DNA of 59,553 nt from Rhodocyclaceae bacterium UBA1310 (GTDB lineage Bacteria; Pseudomonadota; Gammaproteobacteria; Burkholderiales; Rhodocyclaceae). This document shows, one piece after another, positions 7,082 through 15,268 of the stretch. The notes under the pieces are model-generated. The model was not told the DNA's origin. It saw only the letters and a program-made list of their open reading frames with translations, and ran no database searches. Every line of letters starts with the position of its first letter. Positions within the stretch are counted from its first letter, which is position 1. The DNA lies in assembly GCA_002307175.1 (NCBI GenBank), contig DBTS01000118.1, positions 1 through 59,553 of the forward strand, read 5' to 3'. A program made the position numbers and the translations under genes.

Positions 7082-8622
7082 TGAAGCCCGAATTCCAGCC
7101 CCGCAACTTCGGGCTCTGCACGGTCGCGCTGGCGCTAGCCACGTTCATGCAGGTGCTCGATACCACGATCGCGAACGTCTCGTTGACGACCATCGCAGGC
7201 AACCTCGGCGTCAGCAATGACCAGAGCACCTGGGTCATCACCTCGTTCGCGGTCAGCAACGCCATCGCGTTGCCCCTTACCGGCTGGCTGACAAGGCGGT
7301 TTGGCGAAGTGAAACTGTTCGTCATCGCCACCCTGCTCTTTTCGCTCGCCTCCTTCCTGTGCGGCATCGCCTTCAACATGGGCTCACTCGTCGGCTTCCG
7401 TGCGCTGCAAGGCTTCGTGGCCGGCCCGATGTACCCCATCACGCAGGCCCTGCTGCTCTCCATCTACCCGCCGGACAAGCGATCTCACGCCCTCGCGCTG
7501 CTCGCCACTGTCACCGTCGTTGCGCCTATCGCCGGGCCTATCCTCGGCGGCTGGATCACCGACAACTACAGCTGGCCGTGGATCTTCTTCATCAACGTGC
7601 CCATCGGCATCTTCTCCGCCCTCATGGTGTGGAGGCAGATGCGCAGCAAGCCCGCCAAGCTCGAAGCCCCGCGCATGGACTACGTCGGCCTCATCACCCT
7701 CATCCTCGGCGTGGGTGCACTCCAGCTCGTGCTCGACAAGGGCAATGACGAAGACTGGTTCAACTCAGGCTTCATCGTGTGGACCTCCATCATCTCGGTG
7801 ATCTCGCTCGCGGTGTTCATCATCTGGGAATGGACCGACAAAGACCCCATCGTCAACCTGCGCCTCTTCCGCCACCGAAACTTCTCGGCCGGCACACTCG
7901 CGCTCATGGTGGCCTATGCCGGGTTCTTTTCCATCGGGGTGCTCGTGCCACAGTGGCTGCAAACGCAGATGCACTACACCGCCACCTGGTCCGGGCTTGC
8001 CACGGCGCCGATCGGCATCTTCCCGATCATCCTCACCACCTTCGTCGCCAAATATGCCAGCAAGGTCGACCTGCGCCTCATCGCCTCAGCCGCATTCTGC
8101 GCAATGGGCATCACCAGCCTGATGCGCGCCGGCTTCGATCCCCAGGTGGATTTCTACCACGTAGCCCTTGTGCAGCTCATCCAGGGCTTCGGTGTGGCAT
8201 TCTTCTTCATGCCCGTGCTCACCATCGTGCTCTCGGATCTTGCCGGTAACGAAATTGCCGCCGGCTCGGGTCTGGCCACCTTCCTGCGCACCCTCGCAGG
8301 CAGCTTCGCCACCTCCATCACCACCTACATGTGGGGCCACCGCGCCATCATCCACCACTCCCAGCTCACCGAGCACTTCACGCCGTACAACCCCAGTACC
8401 GCAAGCCTCACCGAGCAACTTGGGCACGGCGACATGCACATGGCCGCAGCACAGATCGAAAGGCTCATCCAGCAGCAGGCCTACCAGATCTCCTTCAACG
8501 AGATCATGCATGCCCTGGGCATACTCTTCCTCGTACTCATAGCAGTGCTCTGGCTCGCCAAGCCCCCCTTCCAGCGCTCCTACGGCCCGAAAGCCGGCGG
8601 CGCACCCGCAGCAGGGCACTAA
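7081..8622 (+). CDS. emrB: EmrB-like drug:proton antiporter (MFS, DHA2 family)
   Basis: The 513-residue protein has about 14 hydrophobic segments, as in the DHA2 subfamily. Motif D1-like LDTTIANVSLTTIAGNLGVS follows TM1, motif A GWLTRRFGEVKLF lies in the first cytoplasmic loop, and motif C is seen in VAPIAGPILGGWI. It would drive efflux with the proton gradient in the inner membrane. It is the last gene of the marR-OMF-emrA-emrB operon and is followed by a strong terminator at 8668-8693. Confidence 0.94.
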   Translation: MKPEFQPRNFGLCTVALALATFMQVLDTTIANVSLTTIAGNLGVSNDQSTWVITSFAVSNAIALPLTGWLTRRFGEVKLFVIATLLFSLASFLCGIAFNMGSLVGFRALQGFVAGPMYPITQALLLSIYPPDKRSHALALLATVTVVAPIAGPILGGWITDNYSWPWIFFINVPIGIFSALMVWRQMRSKPAKLEAPRMDYVGLITLILGVGALQLVLDKGNDEDWFNSGFIVWTSIISVISLAVFIIWEWTDKDPIVNLRLFRHRNFSAGTLALMVAYAGFFSIGVLVPQWLQTQMHYTATWSGLATAPIGIFPIILTTFVAKYASKVDLRLIASAAFCAMGITSLMRAGFDPQVDFYHVALVQLIQGFGVAFFFMPVLTIVLSDLAGNEIAAGSGLATFLRTLAGSFATSITTYMWGHRAIIHHSQLTEHFTPYNPSTASLTEQLGHGDMHMAAAQIERLIQQQAYQISFNEIMHALGILFLVLIAVLWLAKPPFQRSYGPKAGGAPAAGH

Positions 8623-8667
8623 AAACAGGCAGTACCCTCCCTCTGAAAATAAAAACACTCAGCATAC

Positions 8668-8693
8668 AGGCGCACTACGGTGCGCCTTTTTTT
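8668..8693 (+). terminator. Rho-independent terminator of the efflux operon
   Basis: AGGCGCAC and GTGCGCCT form a perfect eight-pair stem closed by the very stable UNCG-type tetraloop TACG, followed by seven T. It lies 45 bases after the emrB stop. Confidence 0.93.
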
Positions 8694-8854
8694 CGGTCCT
8701 TCAGACTTTCATGTGGGTGGGTAGTACCATCTCGCGTATCACACCGCAGCGAACGACATGAAAAACTGTGCGTAAAAGGACACGATGCGGCATAACAAAG
8801 CGTTGGGAGACGCCTGCGGCTTTCCCAACCTACACCATTGGCCTACCGTGCCGG

Positions 8855-8935
8855 TTTGCGTAGGGCGCGCGAAGCGGAACAATGAAGCGTAGCAAAATTG
8901 CGCCGCTCCAGCCTCCGCCCGGAGGGCGCAAACCA
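8855..8935. repeat. Member of the dispersed GC-rich palindromic repeat family
   Basis: This stretch contains the family words CGTAGGGCGCG, GAAGCGGAACAATGAAGCG and CCTCCGCCCGGAGGGCGCAA, the last a hairpin in itself. Related copies occur at 9127-9319, 9364-9420, 13808-14286, 42018-42075, 42860-43092 and 45405-45590. Confidence 0.7.
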
Positions 8936-8938
8936 GGA

Positions 8939-9126
8939 TTGATCGCTCCCACGGTCCCGAGGCTGTGTAAGTATTCAGAAAATTTCGGAATATGAAGATT
9001 TTCGGAGGTCTCAGGAGGCAAACCCACTCAAAATAATCGCTCTGAGGCTGTTTTAAGAGGTCGATTTTTAGCCAGAATTTTTCAATCGGAATACTTGCAC
9101 AGCCTCGGGATCGTGGGAACGATCAA
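8939..9126. mobile_element. MITE-like element with 38-base inverted ends
   Basis: The left end (8939-8976) and right end (9089-9126) are inverted copies matching at 35 of 38 positions. The outer parts carry the GATCG-TCCCACG palindrome word also seen at 14290-14504. The inner parts read CGAGGCTGTGTAAGTATTC and resemble transposon terminal repeats. The interior of about 110 bases is A+T-rich and codes for nothing. It looks like a miniature transposable element inserted in a member of the palindromic repeat family; no matching transposase is in the window. Confidence 0.6.
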
Positions 9127-9319
9127 ACAAATCAAAAATCACGCGGAAGGTGCAATTCGCTGCGCTCATTGGCACCCTACTCCATTGGCATGCAGCTTCC
9201 CGTAGACGATTGCAGCCTGCCCGCTCGGCTGGCGTAGGGTGGCGAAGCGAACAATGAGCGATGAGCGAATTGCACCGGTTGTGAGCCTCCCGCCCGCAGG
9301 GCGCTGGGTTTGATTGAGC
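9127..9319. repeat. Large palindromic intergenic repeat, copy 1
   Basis: About 190 bases with a left arm ACGCGGAAGGTGCAATTCGC...CATTGGCACCCTA and a right arm CGTAGGGTGGCGAAGCGAAC...GAATTGCACCGG that are largely complementary. The repeat ends CGCAGGGCGCTGGGTTTGAT. Near-identical copies lie at 13808-14010 and 14093-14286. It would form a long hairpin in single-stranded form. Confidence 0.8.
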
Positions 9320-9363
9320 AAGTGAGCGACAAGCAGCTTGAGCGCTGTGCGCGGAAACGGTGT

Positions 9364-9420
9364 TTGACCGGCGCAATTGCGCTTTGCTTCATTGTTCCGG
9401 CTTCGCCGCGCCCTACGACA
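9364..9420. repeat. Half-copy of the palindromic repeat family
   Basis: GACCGGCGCAATTGCGC...CATTGTTCCGGCTTCGCCGCGCCCTACG is the arm type also seen at 42033-42075 and 45532-45580. The remaining sequence to 9698 shows nothing I can name. Confidence 0.6.
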
Positions 9421-9698
9421 AGCAGGCGCGGTGGCTAATGCGAGCGTTGTGCGGTGCGGCGCGGCTTTGGCTTGTCCGGGCTTACGGAAGGATAGGCGTA
9501 GCGGCGGACCGGCGAGCAACCGGAGGGAGTTTCCGCTACAATCCACGCCGATAGCATGCTGCCGGGTACCCAGCGTCTAAAAAAGCCGGGGTGCGACGGG
9601 CTTTTACCTCAATCGCCACGTAAAACGTAGCGATGCAGGCAGGGGATCGTACGGGCCTGGTGTCCGGCTGATGCGCCAAATATGCGATAGAGGGTGGG

Positions 9699-11147
9699 AT
9701 GTCTGCAAATTCTGAAGTGCCGCTCGTGGTCGACCTTGACGGTACGCTTACCCCAACGGACACGCTGGTGGAGTCTGCGCTCCAGGCAATCCGCCACTCG
9801 CCGCTTAATCTGCTGAGGCTGCCGCTGTGGCTGCTGCAGGGCAAAGTCGCGTTCAAGGCAAAGGTGGCAGCACAGGTGCAAATAGCGGCAGAGCTGCTGC
9901 CTTACTGCGAACCGCTGATCACCTATCTCACGCAAGAGAAGGCCCGGGGGCGGGCAATCGTGCTGGCGACTGCGGCGCATCGCAGCACTGCTGAGGCTGT
10001 CGCCCGGCATCTCGGGCTGTTTTCACGCGTCATTGCCACCGATGCCGGCCACAACCTCAAGGGCAGCAACAAGCTTCAGGCTATCCGCGAACAGGTCGGG
10101 GAGAAGTTCGTGTATGCCGGAGACTGCGCAGCAGATCTCCCCATCTGGCAGGCAAGCAGCGCAGCGATACTGGTGGGCGTACCTGCCGGCCTCGCGCGCA
10201 AGGTCAAAGCCGCCGTGCCGGTAGAGCAGGAATTCCCCAGTCAGAAAGGCGGGCTACGCACCTGGCTTAAAGCCCTGCGTGTGCATCAATGGGCAAAGAA
10301 TCTGCTGCTCTTCGTGCCGCTTCTCACCGCCTTTTCATTCACCAATCTGCAGAATATCAGCACGATGGCGCTGGCTTTCCTTGCGTTTTCGCTCACAGCC
10401 TCGGCCACCTACATGGCCAACGATCTGTGGGATCTGGAGAATGACCGCGCCCATCCGCGCAAGCATAAGCGCCCCTTCGCCAGTGCCCGGCTTTCCATCC
10501 TGCCAGGTGTAGGCATGGCCATTTTGCTGCTGCTGGCCGGCTTTGCGCTAGCCTTTGCAGTATCAGTGCCATTCTGCCTGATGCTGGCGGGCTACCTGCT
10601 GCTCACCACCAGCTACAGTCTGGTACTCAAGAGCCGCACCGTGATCGATGTGCTGATGCTGGCTGTACTCTATACCCTGCGCATCCTCGCGGGCTCTGTC
10701 GCCATTGGAGTGCCCACCAGCTCCTGGCTGCTTTCCATGTCGGTCTTCACCTTCCTGAGCCTTGCCCTGGTCAAACGCTGCACTGAGCTCCTGGCATTGC
10801 AGAGCCAGGGGCATGCCGAGGTCAAGGGCAGGAACTACCGCGTGGAAGACCTCGTGGTGCTGTGGCCGCTTGGTGTCAGCTCGGCATTTGCCGCAATCGT
10901 GATGTTTGGCCTGTTCATCAGCGCGCCGGAAACCCGCGCACGCTACGCTACGCCCGAGCTGCTCTGGCTCGTGGCGATAGTGCTGATCTACTGGCTCGCC
11001 CGCCTGTGGATCAAGACCGCCCGCGGCCTCATGCACGACGACCCGCTGATCTACGCCGTGCGCGACCTCGGCAGTCGCCTTACCGTGCTGTGCAGCATCC
11101 TGCTCGTGCTGATCGCACACTTCCTGAAACTGCAGCTTCCACTCTAG
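9699..11147 (+). CDS. HAD hydrolase-UbiA prenyltransferase fusion (DPPR synthase-like)
   Basis: The 482-residue protein fuses two domains. The N-terminal half (about 1-180) is a HAD phosphatase with motif I VDLDGTLTPTDTL (about 11-23) and motif III/IV-like YAGDCAADLPIW. The C-terminal half (about 190-480) is a polytopic UbiA-type transferase with the Mg-prenyl-phosphate motif NDLWDLENDRAHPRKHKRP. Such UbiA proteins attach phosphoribose from PRPP to polyprenyl phosphate (Rv3806c in Mycobacterium tuberculosis). The fused phosphatase could remove the 5-phosphate afterwards. The gene heads an operon with GtrA, DprE1-like and DprE2-like proteins, which supports this role over quinone synthesis. 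The start has GAGGG upstream. Confidence 0.88.
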   Translation: MSANSEVPLVVDLDGTLTPTDTLVESALQAIRHSPLNLLRLPLWLLQGKVAFKAKVAAQVQIAAELLPYCEPLITYLTQEKARGRAIVLATAAHRSTAEAVARHLGLFSRVIATDAGHNLKGSNKLQAIREQVGEKFVYAGDCAADLPIWQASSAAILVGVPAGLARKVKAAVPVEQEFPSQKGGLRTWLKALRVHQWAKNLLLFVPLLTAFSFTNLQNISTMALAFLAFSLTASATYMANDLWDLENDRAHPRKHKRPFASARLSILPGVGMAILLLLAGFALAFAVSVPFCLMLAGYLLLTTSYSLVLKSRTVIDVLMLAVLYTLRILAGSVAIGVPTSSWLLSMSVFTFLSLALVKRCTELLALQSQGHAEVKGRNYRVEDLVVLWPLGVSSAFAAIVMFGLFISAPETRARYATPELLWLVAIVLIYWLARLWIKTARGLMHDDPLIYAVRDLGSRLTVLCSILLVLIAHFLKLQLPL

Positions 11148-11178
11148 CCTGCATGGCTACCACACTGACAGGCGCCCA

Positions 11179-11574
11179 ATGAATCTGGCCGTTGTCTATG
11201 CATTCCTCGCCGGCATCGCCGCTCTGGTGAACATCGGCGCCCAGGATCTCGCCGTGCGCCTCTACAGCGGCGCCTTCAGCGTGCCACTCTCGGTCGCCGT
11301 CGGCACCCTGGCAGGCCTGATCGTGAAGTATGTGCTCGACAAGCGCTACATCTTCCGCTTCCAGGCACGCGATATGGTGCACGACAGCCAGACCTTCATT
11401 CTCTACACCGCCATGGGGCTGGCCACCACTGTGGTCTTCTGGGGCTTCGAATTTGGCTTCGACTACCTCTTTGCCAGCAAGGCAATGCGCTACCTCGGCG
11501 GGGTGCTTGGCCTCGCCATCGGCTACCTGAGCAAATACCATCTGGATAAACGTTTCGTTTTCCGCACACATTGA
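11179..11574 (+). CDS. GtrA-family membrane protein, candidate polyprenyl-sugar flippase
   Basis: The 131-residue protein has four predicted transmembrane helices and the GtrA features VKYVLDKRYIFRF (about 52-64) and the closing YHLDKRFVFRTH. GtrA proteins are thought to move polyprenyl-phosphate sugars across the membrane or help transferases recruit them. In M. tuberculosis a GtrA protein (Rv3789) lies directly before dprE1 and dprE2, the same order as here. It lies 31 bases after the UbiA fusion gene. Confidence 0.88.
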   Translation: MNLAVVYAFLAGIAALVNIGAQDLAVRLYSGAFSVPLSVAVGTLAGLIVKYVLDKRYIFRFQARDMVHDSQTFILYTAMGLATTVVFWGFEFGFDYLFASKAMRYLGGVLGLAIGYLSKYHLDKRFVFRTH

Positions 11575-11576
11575 TC

Positions 11577-12872
11577 ATGCAAGCCATCTCATCCTGGGGG
11601 CGCCTGAGCGCCTTCCCCCACGAAGTCATCAGCCTGAGCAGCCCACAACAGGCCCGCCGCGCCATCACCGAACATCACCCGGGCATCGCGCATGGCATGG
11701 GGCGCAGCTATGGCGACATCTGCCTCAACCCGCAAGGCGTGCTGTGGAACACCCTCGGGCTGGATCACCTCATCGCGTTTGACGAAGCCAGCGGGCGCCT
11801 CATATGTGAAGCCGGCGTCGTGCTGCGAGACATCCAGCACCTCATGATTCCGCGTGGCTGGATACTCCCTGTCACCCCCGGCACACAGCTCATCACAGTG
11901 GGTGGTGCCATTGCCAATGACGTGCATGGCAAAAACCACCACGTGCTTGGCGCGTTTGGCGACCATATCCTGAGCCTGCGCCTGCAGCGTACCGATGGCC
12001 GGGTCATCGATTGCGGCCCCGATCTGGCCCCCCAATGGTTTGCTGCCACGGTTGGCGGCATGGGGCTCACCGGCGTCATCCTGCAGGCTGAAATCCAGCT
12101 GCGGCGAGTAGCCGGCCCATGGCTCGACACCGAAATCGTGCCCTACGCCAATCTTGACGAGTTCTTCACGCTTGCAGATGAATCCGAAGCCGGCTGGGAA
12201 CATACCGTCTCCTGGATCGACTGCATCTGCAAAGGCGGTGGGCGCGGCCTCTTCATGCGCGGCAACCCCTGCGCCGAAACCCGCCCTGCCCCGCACGCCG
12301 GGCACCTCGGCATGCCCTTCGTGCCCCCCATATCACTGGTCAACCCACTCAGCCTGCGGCCCTTCAACACCGCCTATTTCAACCTCAAGAAATGGCAGGC
12401 CGGGCGCAGCATCACCCACTACGAACCCTTCTTCTACCCGCTCGACAACATCCAGAACTGGAATCGCATGTACGGGCCACGGGGCTTCTTCCAGTACCAG
12501 AGCGTCGTGCCCCGCAGCAACGGGCGCGAAGCCGTGCAGGCCATGCTTGGCGAAATCTCCCGCTCCGGCGAAGGCTCGTTCCTCGCCGTGCTCAAAACCT
12601 TTGGCAACCGCCAGGCCGTTGGCATGATGAGCTTCCCCCAGCCCGGCGTCACCCTGGCGCTGGATTTCCCGAATAAAGGCGAACGCACGCTCAAACTCTT
12701 CGAGCGGCTCGACGCCATTGTGCGCGAAGCCGGCGGCCACCTCTACCTCGCCAAAGACGCCCGCCAGCCTGCCGAACTCTTCCGTGCCGGCTACCCGCGC
12801 CTTGACGAATTCCTCCAATACCGCGACCCCGGCATCAGCTCTGCCCTCTCCCGCCGACTCATGGACTACTGA
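11577..12872 (+). CDS. DprE1-like FAD-dependent decaprenylphosphoryl-ribose oxidase
   Basis: The 431-residue protein is a VAO/PCMH-type FAD flavoprotein: AHGMGRSYGDICLN (about 38-51) and ITVGGAIANDVHGKNHH (about 104-120) form the FAD site, and a D-arabinono-lactone-oxidase-like C-terminus carries LYLAKDARQPAELF. Together with DprE2 it would oxidise the 2-OH of polyprenyl-phospho-ribose. The position of Cys387 of M. tuberculosis DprE1 (in ICVDFP) is Ala here (LALDFP), from remembered sequence. I chose the ATG at 11577, two bases after the gtrA stop; an in-frame TTG lies two codons earlier. Confidence 0.88.
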   Translation: MQAISSWGRLSAFPHEVISLSSPQQARRAITEHHPGIAHGMGRSYGDICLNPQGVLWNTLGLDHLIAFDEASGRLICEAGVVLRDIQHLMIPRGWILPVTPGTQLITVGGAIANDVHGKNHHVLGAFGDHILSLRLQRTDGRVIDCGPDLAPQWFAATVGGMGLTGVILQAEIQLRRVAGPWLDTEIVPYANLDEFFTLADESEAGWEHTVSWIDCICKGGGRGLFMRGNPCAETRPAPHAGHLGMPFVPPISLVNPLSLRPFNTAYFNLKKWQAGRSITHYEPFFYPLDNIQNWNRMYGPRGFFQYQSVVPRSNGREAVQAMLGEISRSGEGSFLAVLKTFGNRQAVGMMSFPQPGVTLALDFPNKGERTLKLFERLDAIVREAGGHLYLAKDARQPAELFRAGYPRLDEFLQYRDPGISSALSRRLMDY

Positions 12873-12874
12873 AC

Positions 12875-13630
12875 ATGACCACCCAACGCATCCTCATTAT
12901 CGGCGCCACCTCCGCCATGGCCGAACACTGCGCCCGAACCTGGGCCGACCGGGCCGCTGCAGACACGCTCGCGCTGATACTCGTCGGTCGCGATCTCTCG
13001 CGCCTCGACCGCGTCGCTGCCGACCTGCACGTACGTGCCCCCAAGGTTCGTGTGGAAAGCATCGTAAGCGATTTCGCCAAGCCCGAAGCCATCCGCGCCA
13101 CGATTGACGCCATCCATGCACAAGGCCGCATAGACGTCGCCCTCATCGCACACGGCCTGCTGCCCGATCAGGCCCAATGCCAGCAGGATCTCACCGCCTG
13201 CGCCGAAGCCCTCGAAGTCAATGGCCTCTCGCCCGTACTGTTTGCCGAAGCCATCGCCGGGCACATGGAAAAAGCCAGTCACGGCACCCTCGCCATCATC
13301 GGCTCCGTTGCCGGTGATCGCGGGCGCAAATCCAATTACGTATACGGCGCCGCCAAAGGTTTGGTCAGCCGCTACGCCCAGGGCTTGCAACACCGCCTCG
13401 CCAGCACGCAGGTCAAAGTCGTGCTCATCAAGCCCGGCCCCACCGACACCCCCATGACCGCCCACCTCAAAGGGGCAGCCAAACTCACCCCCGTCAGCGA
13501 TGTAGCCATCACCATCGTCAAAGCCATCGATGCCGGCAAAGCCACCGTTTATGCTCCCGGCAAGTGGCTCATCATCATGCACATCATCCGCCACATACCC
13601 GCATTTATTTTCAACAAGATTAATATTTGA
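12875..13630 (+). CDS. DprE2-like short-chain dehydrogenase
   Basis: The 251-residue SDR protein has the cofactor motif IIGATSAMAEHCAR (about 8-21) and the catalytic set Ser (IIGSVAG), Tyr and Lys (YVYGAAK). It would reduce the 2-keto intermediate made by DprE1 to polyprenyl-phospho-arabinose. It starts two bases after the dprE1-like stop and closes the operon. Typical DprE2 length is about 250 residues. No terminator is evident; the palindromic repeats begin about 130 bases later. Confidence 0.9.
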   Translation: MTTQRILIIGATSAMAEHCARTWADRAAADTLALILVGRDLSRLDRVAADLHVRAPKVRVESIVSDFAKPEAIRATIDAIHAQGRIDVALIAHGLLPDQAQCQQDLTACAEALEVNGLSPVLFAEAIAGHMEKASHGTLAIIGSVAGDRGRKSNYVYGAAKGLVSRYAQGLQHRLASTQVKVVLIKPGPTDTPMTAHLKGAAKLTPVSDVAITIVKAIDAGKATVYAPGKWLIIMHIIRHIPAFIFNKINI

Positions 13631-13807
13631 ATCGCATAAATCACAGAGCATCGCACAAGAACCGGATGGCCGCAATGAGATGGCATTGGGCGCGGCAGCT
13701 AATGCGAGCGTGAGGTGGTGCGTCGTGGTTTGCGTAGGGCGTCAATGAAGCGCAGCACAATTTCGCCGCATGGGAATAGTGGCTCGAGTAGCCGCTATGG
13801 CGTGTCG

Positions 13808-14010
13808 AACAAATCAAAAGTCACGCGGAAGGTGCAATTCGCTGCGCTCATTGACACCCTACTTCATTGGCATGCAGCTTCCCGTTGACGATTGCAGCCT
13901 GCCGGCTCGGCTGGCTCGGCTTGCGTATGGTGGCGAAGCGAACAATGAGCGATGAGCGAATTGCACCGGTTGTGAGCCTCCCGCCCGCAGGGCGCTGGGT
14001 TTGATTGAGC
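13808..14010. repeat. Large palindromic intergenic repeat, copy 2
   Basis: Nearly identical to 9127-9319, with a short insertion in the centre. It forms the first unit of a tandem pair; with its left flank (the word GAGTAGCCGCTATGGCGTGT) it recurs 285 bases downstream. Confidence 0.85.
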
Positions 14011-14092
14011 GAGTGGGGCGACAAGCAAATGGAGCGTGAGCGCAATTGCGCCGCATGAGAATAGTGGCTTGAGTAGCCGCTATGGCGTGTCG

Positions 14093-14286
14093 AACAAATT
14101 AAAAATCACGCGGAAGGTGCAATTCGCTGCACTCATTGACACCCAACTTCATTGGCATGCGGCTTCCCGTTGACGATTGCAGCCTGCCCGCTCGGCTGGC
14201 GTAGGGTGGCGAAGCGAACAATGAGCGATGAGCGAATTGCACCGGTTGTGAGCCTCCCGCCCGCAGGGCGCTGGGTTTGATTGAGC
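14093..14286. repeat. Large palindromic intergenic repeat, copy 3 (tandem with copy 2)
   Basis: Second unit of the tandem pair. The flank GAGTAGCCGCTATGGCGTGT and the whole hairpin repeat the unit at 13808-14010. Open frames crossing these repeats read alike in every copy but have no gene character. Confidence 0.85.
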
Positions 14287-14289
14287 GAA

Positions 14290-14504
14290 TTGATCGCTCC
14301 CACGGTCCTCCGTGGGAGTGTCCGTCCCACCGCTCTGCGGTGGACCCCGCTTGCGAGATCGGCACGACATCGGAATAGACGGCGGAGCTGGGTTGCTGTT
14401 CCCGCCTGTGCATTGGGAAAAATCGTGAGTCGGGCATGCACGGAGGCGCGGTCACCGCGGAGCGGTGTGTCTGCATTCCCACGGAGGACCGTGGGAACGA
14501 TCAA
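14290..14504. repeat. Composite inverted repeat of about 215 bases
   Basis: The outer arms (TTGATCGCTCCCACGG at the left; CCGTGGGAACGATCAA at the right) are inverted copies. Each contains its own small hairpins (CCACGGTCCTCCGTGG, CACCGCTCTGCGGTGG). A related element lies at 40868-41071. No gene lies between 13631 and 14572. Confidence 0.75.
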
Positions 14505-14572
14505 AAATCGGGCACGGTGGCTCATGCGGGCGCGGTGGCTTGTGTGCGGGGCGCTGCTGGAATGCCTTTGGC

Positions 14573-15268
14573 TTATAGCGCGCCGAGGGGGATGGTGATG
14601 GGCTTGGTGCGGGCGGTGGCGGTGCTACAGGCTTTAGCGCTCAGGTTGTTGATGCCCAGGAGTTCGGTTTGCTGGTGGAGGCGGGCCAGGCCGTCGGCGT
14701 TCATTTCGCAGACGGATGCCTGCATCCATGCCTGCAGGTCGCCGGGCTGGGTTTGCCAGGTGGCGAGCATGACATCCTGTACGGTGCGGCGCACACCGGA
14801 CTCATACTGACCGAGTGCCAACGCGGTGCGCTCGGCGCGCTCCAGCGTTGCCCCGCGCACATCGAGCATGTACAGGCTTTGGGCGTAGTTGGCCCAGGCG
14901 GCGGCGTTGTGCGGGCGCAAGGCCAGAGATTTCCGCTGGTATGGCAAGGCATCTGTGTAGAAGGCCTTGCGCAGCACCGGGACACGACGCGCTTCGTAGC
15001 CACGGAAGGCATACAGCGTCCCCAGGTAATCCTGAAGCGCCGGGTTTTCCGGCGTGATCTTCAATGCGGACTCCAGCCCTTCGCGGGCTTCCAGCCATTC
15101 CGGCACAGTCCACTGCTGCTTGCCGGCCATCCAGTTATCGAGTTTGTAGCGTGCAGACATTGATGCAACATCTGCGCGGATCATCAGGGATGAAAACCCA
15201 AAAACCCATACAGCCACTGCGGCAAGCGGCAGCACCGGCAAAAACGCGATCAGGCGGCGACGGAGCAT
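14573..15268 (-). CDS. Membrane-anchored TPR-like protein, end of the exopolysaccharide operon
   Basis: The 231-residue protein starts with a charged tip and one membrane helix (about 5-25), then a helical region that reads like tetratricopeptide repeats, for example WLEAREGLESALKITPENPA and YQRKSLALRPHNAAAWANYA. It would sit in the periplasm, anchored in the inner membrane. Proteins of this kind occur in polysaccharide loci (VpsP-like), where they may scaffold assembly. Met at 15268 is preferred because it places the membrane helix at the very N-terminus; it overlaps the phosphatase gene by 19 bases. Confidence 0.7.
   Translation of the reverse strand: MLRRRLIAFLPVLPLAAVAVWVFGFSSLMIRADVASMSARYKLDNWMAGKQQWTVPEWLEAREGLESALKITPENPALQDYLGTLYAFRGYEARRVPVLRKAFYTDALPYQRKSLALRPHNAAAWANYAQSLYMLDVRGATLERAERTALALGQYESGVRRTVQDVMLATWQTQPGDLQAWMQASVCEMNADGLARLHQQTELLGINNLSAKACSTATARTKPITIPLGAL

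Noticed and set aside
13762..14504. Possible CRISPR array
   Set aside because: Only two tandem units of 285 bases with no short direct repeats or spacers and no cas genes.
13848..14525. Recurrent frames encoding SQPVQFAHRSLFASP-like peptides
   Set aside because: They recur because the DNA repeats recur; no start sites, no gene neighbours, and both strands are open.
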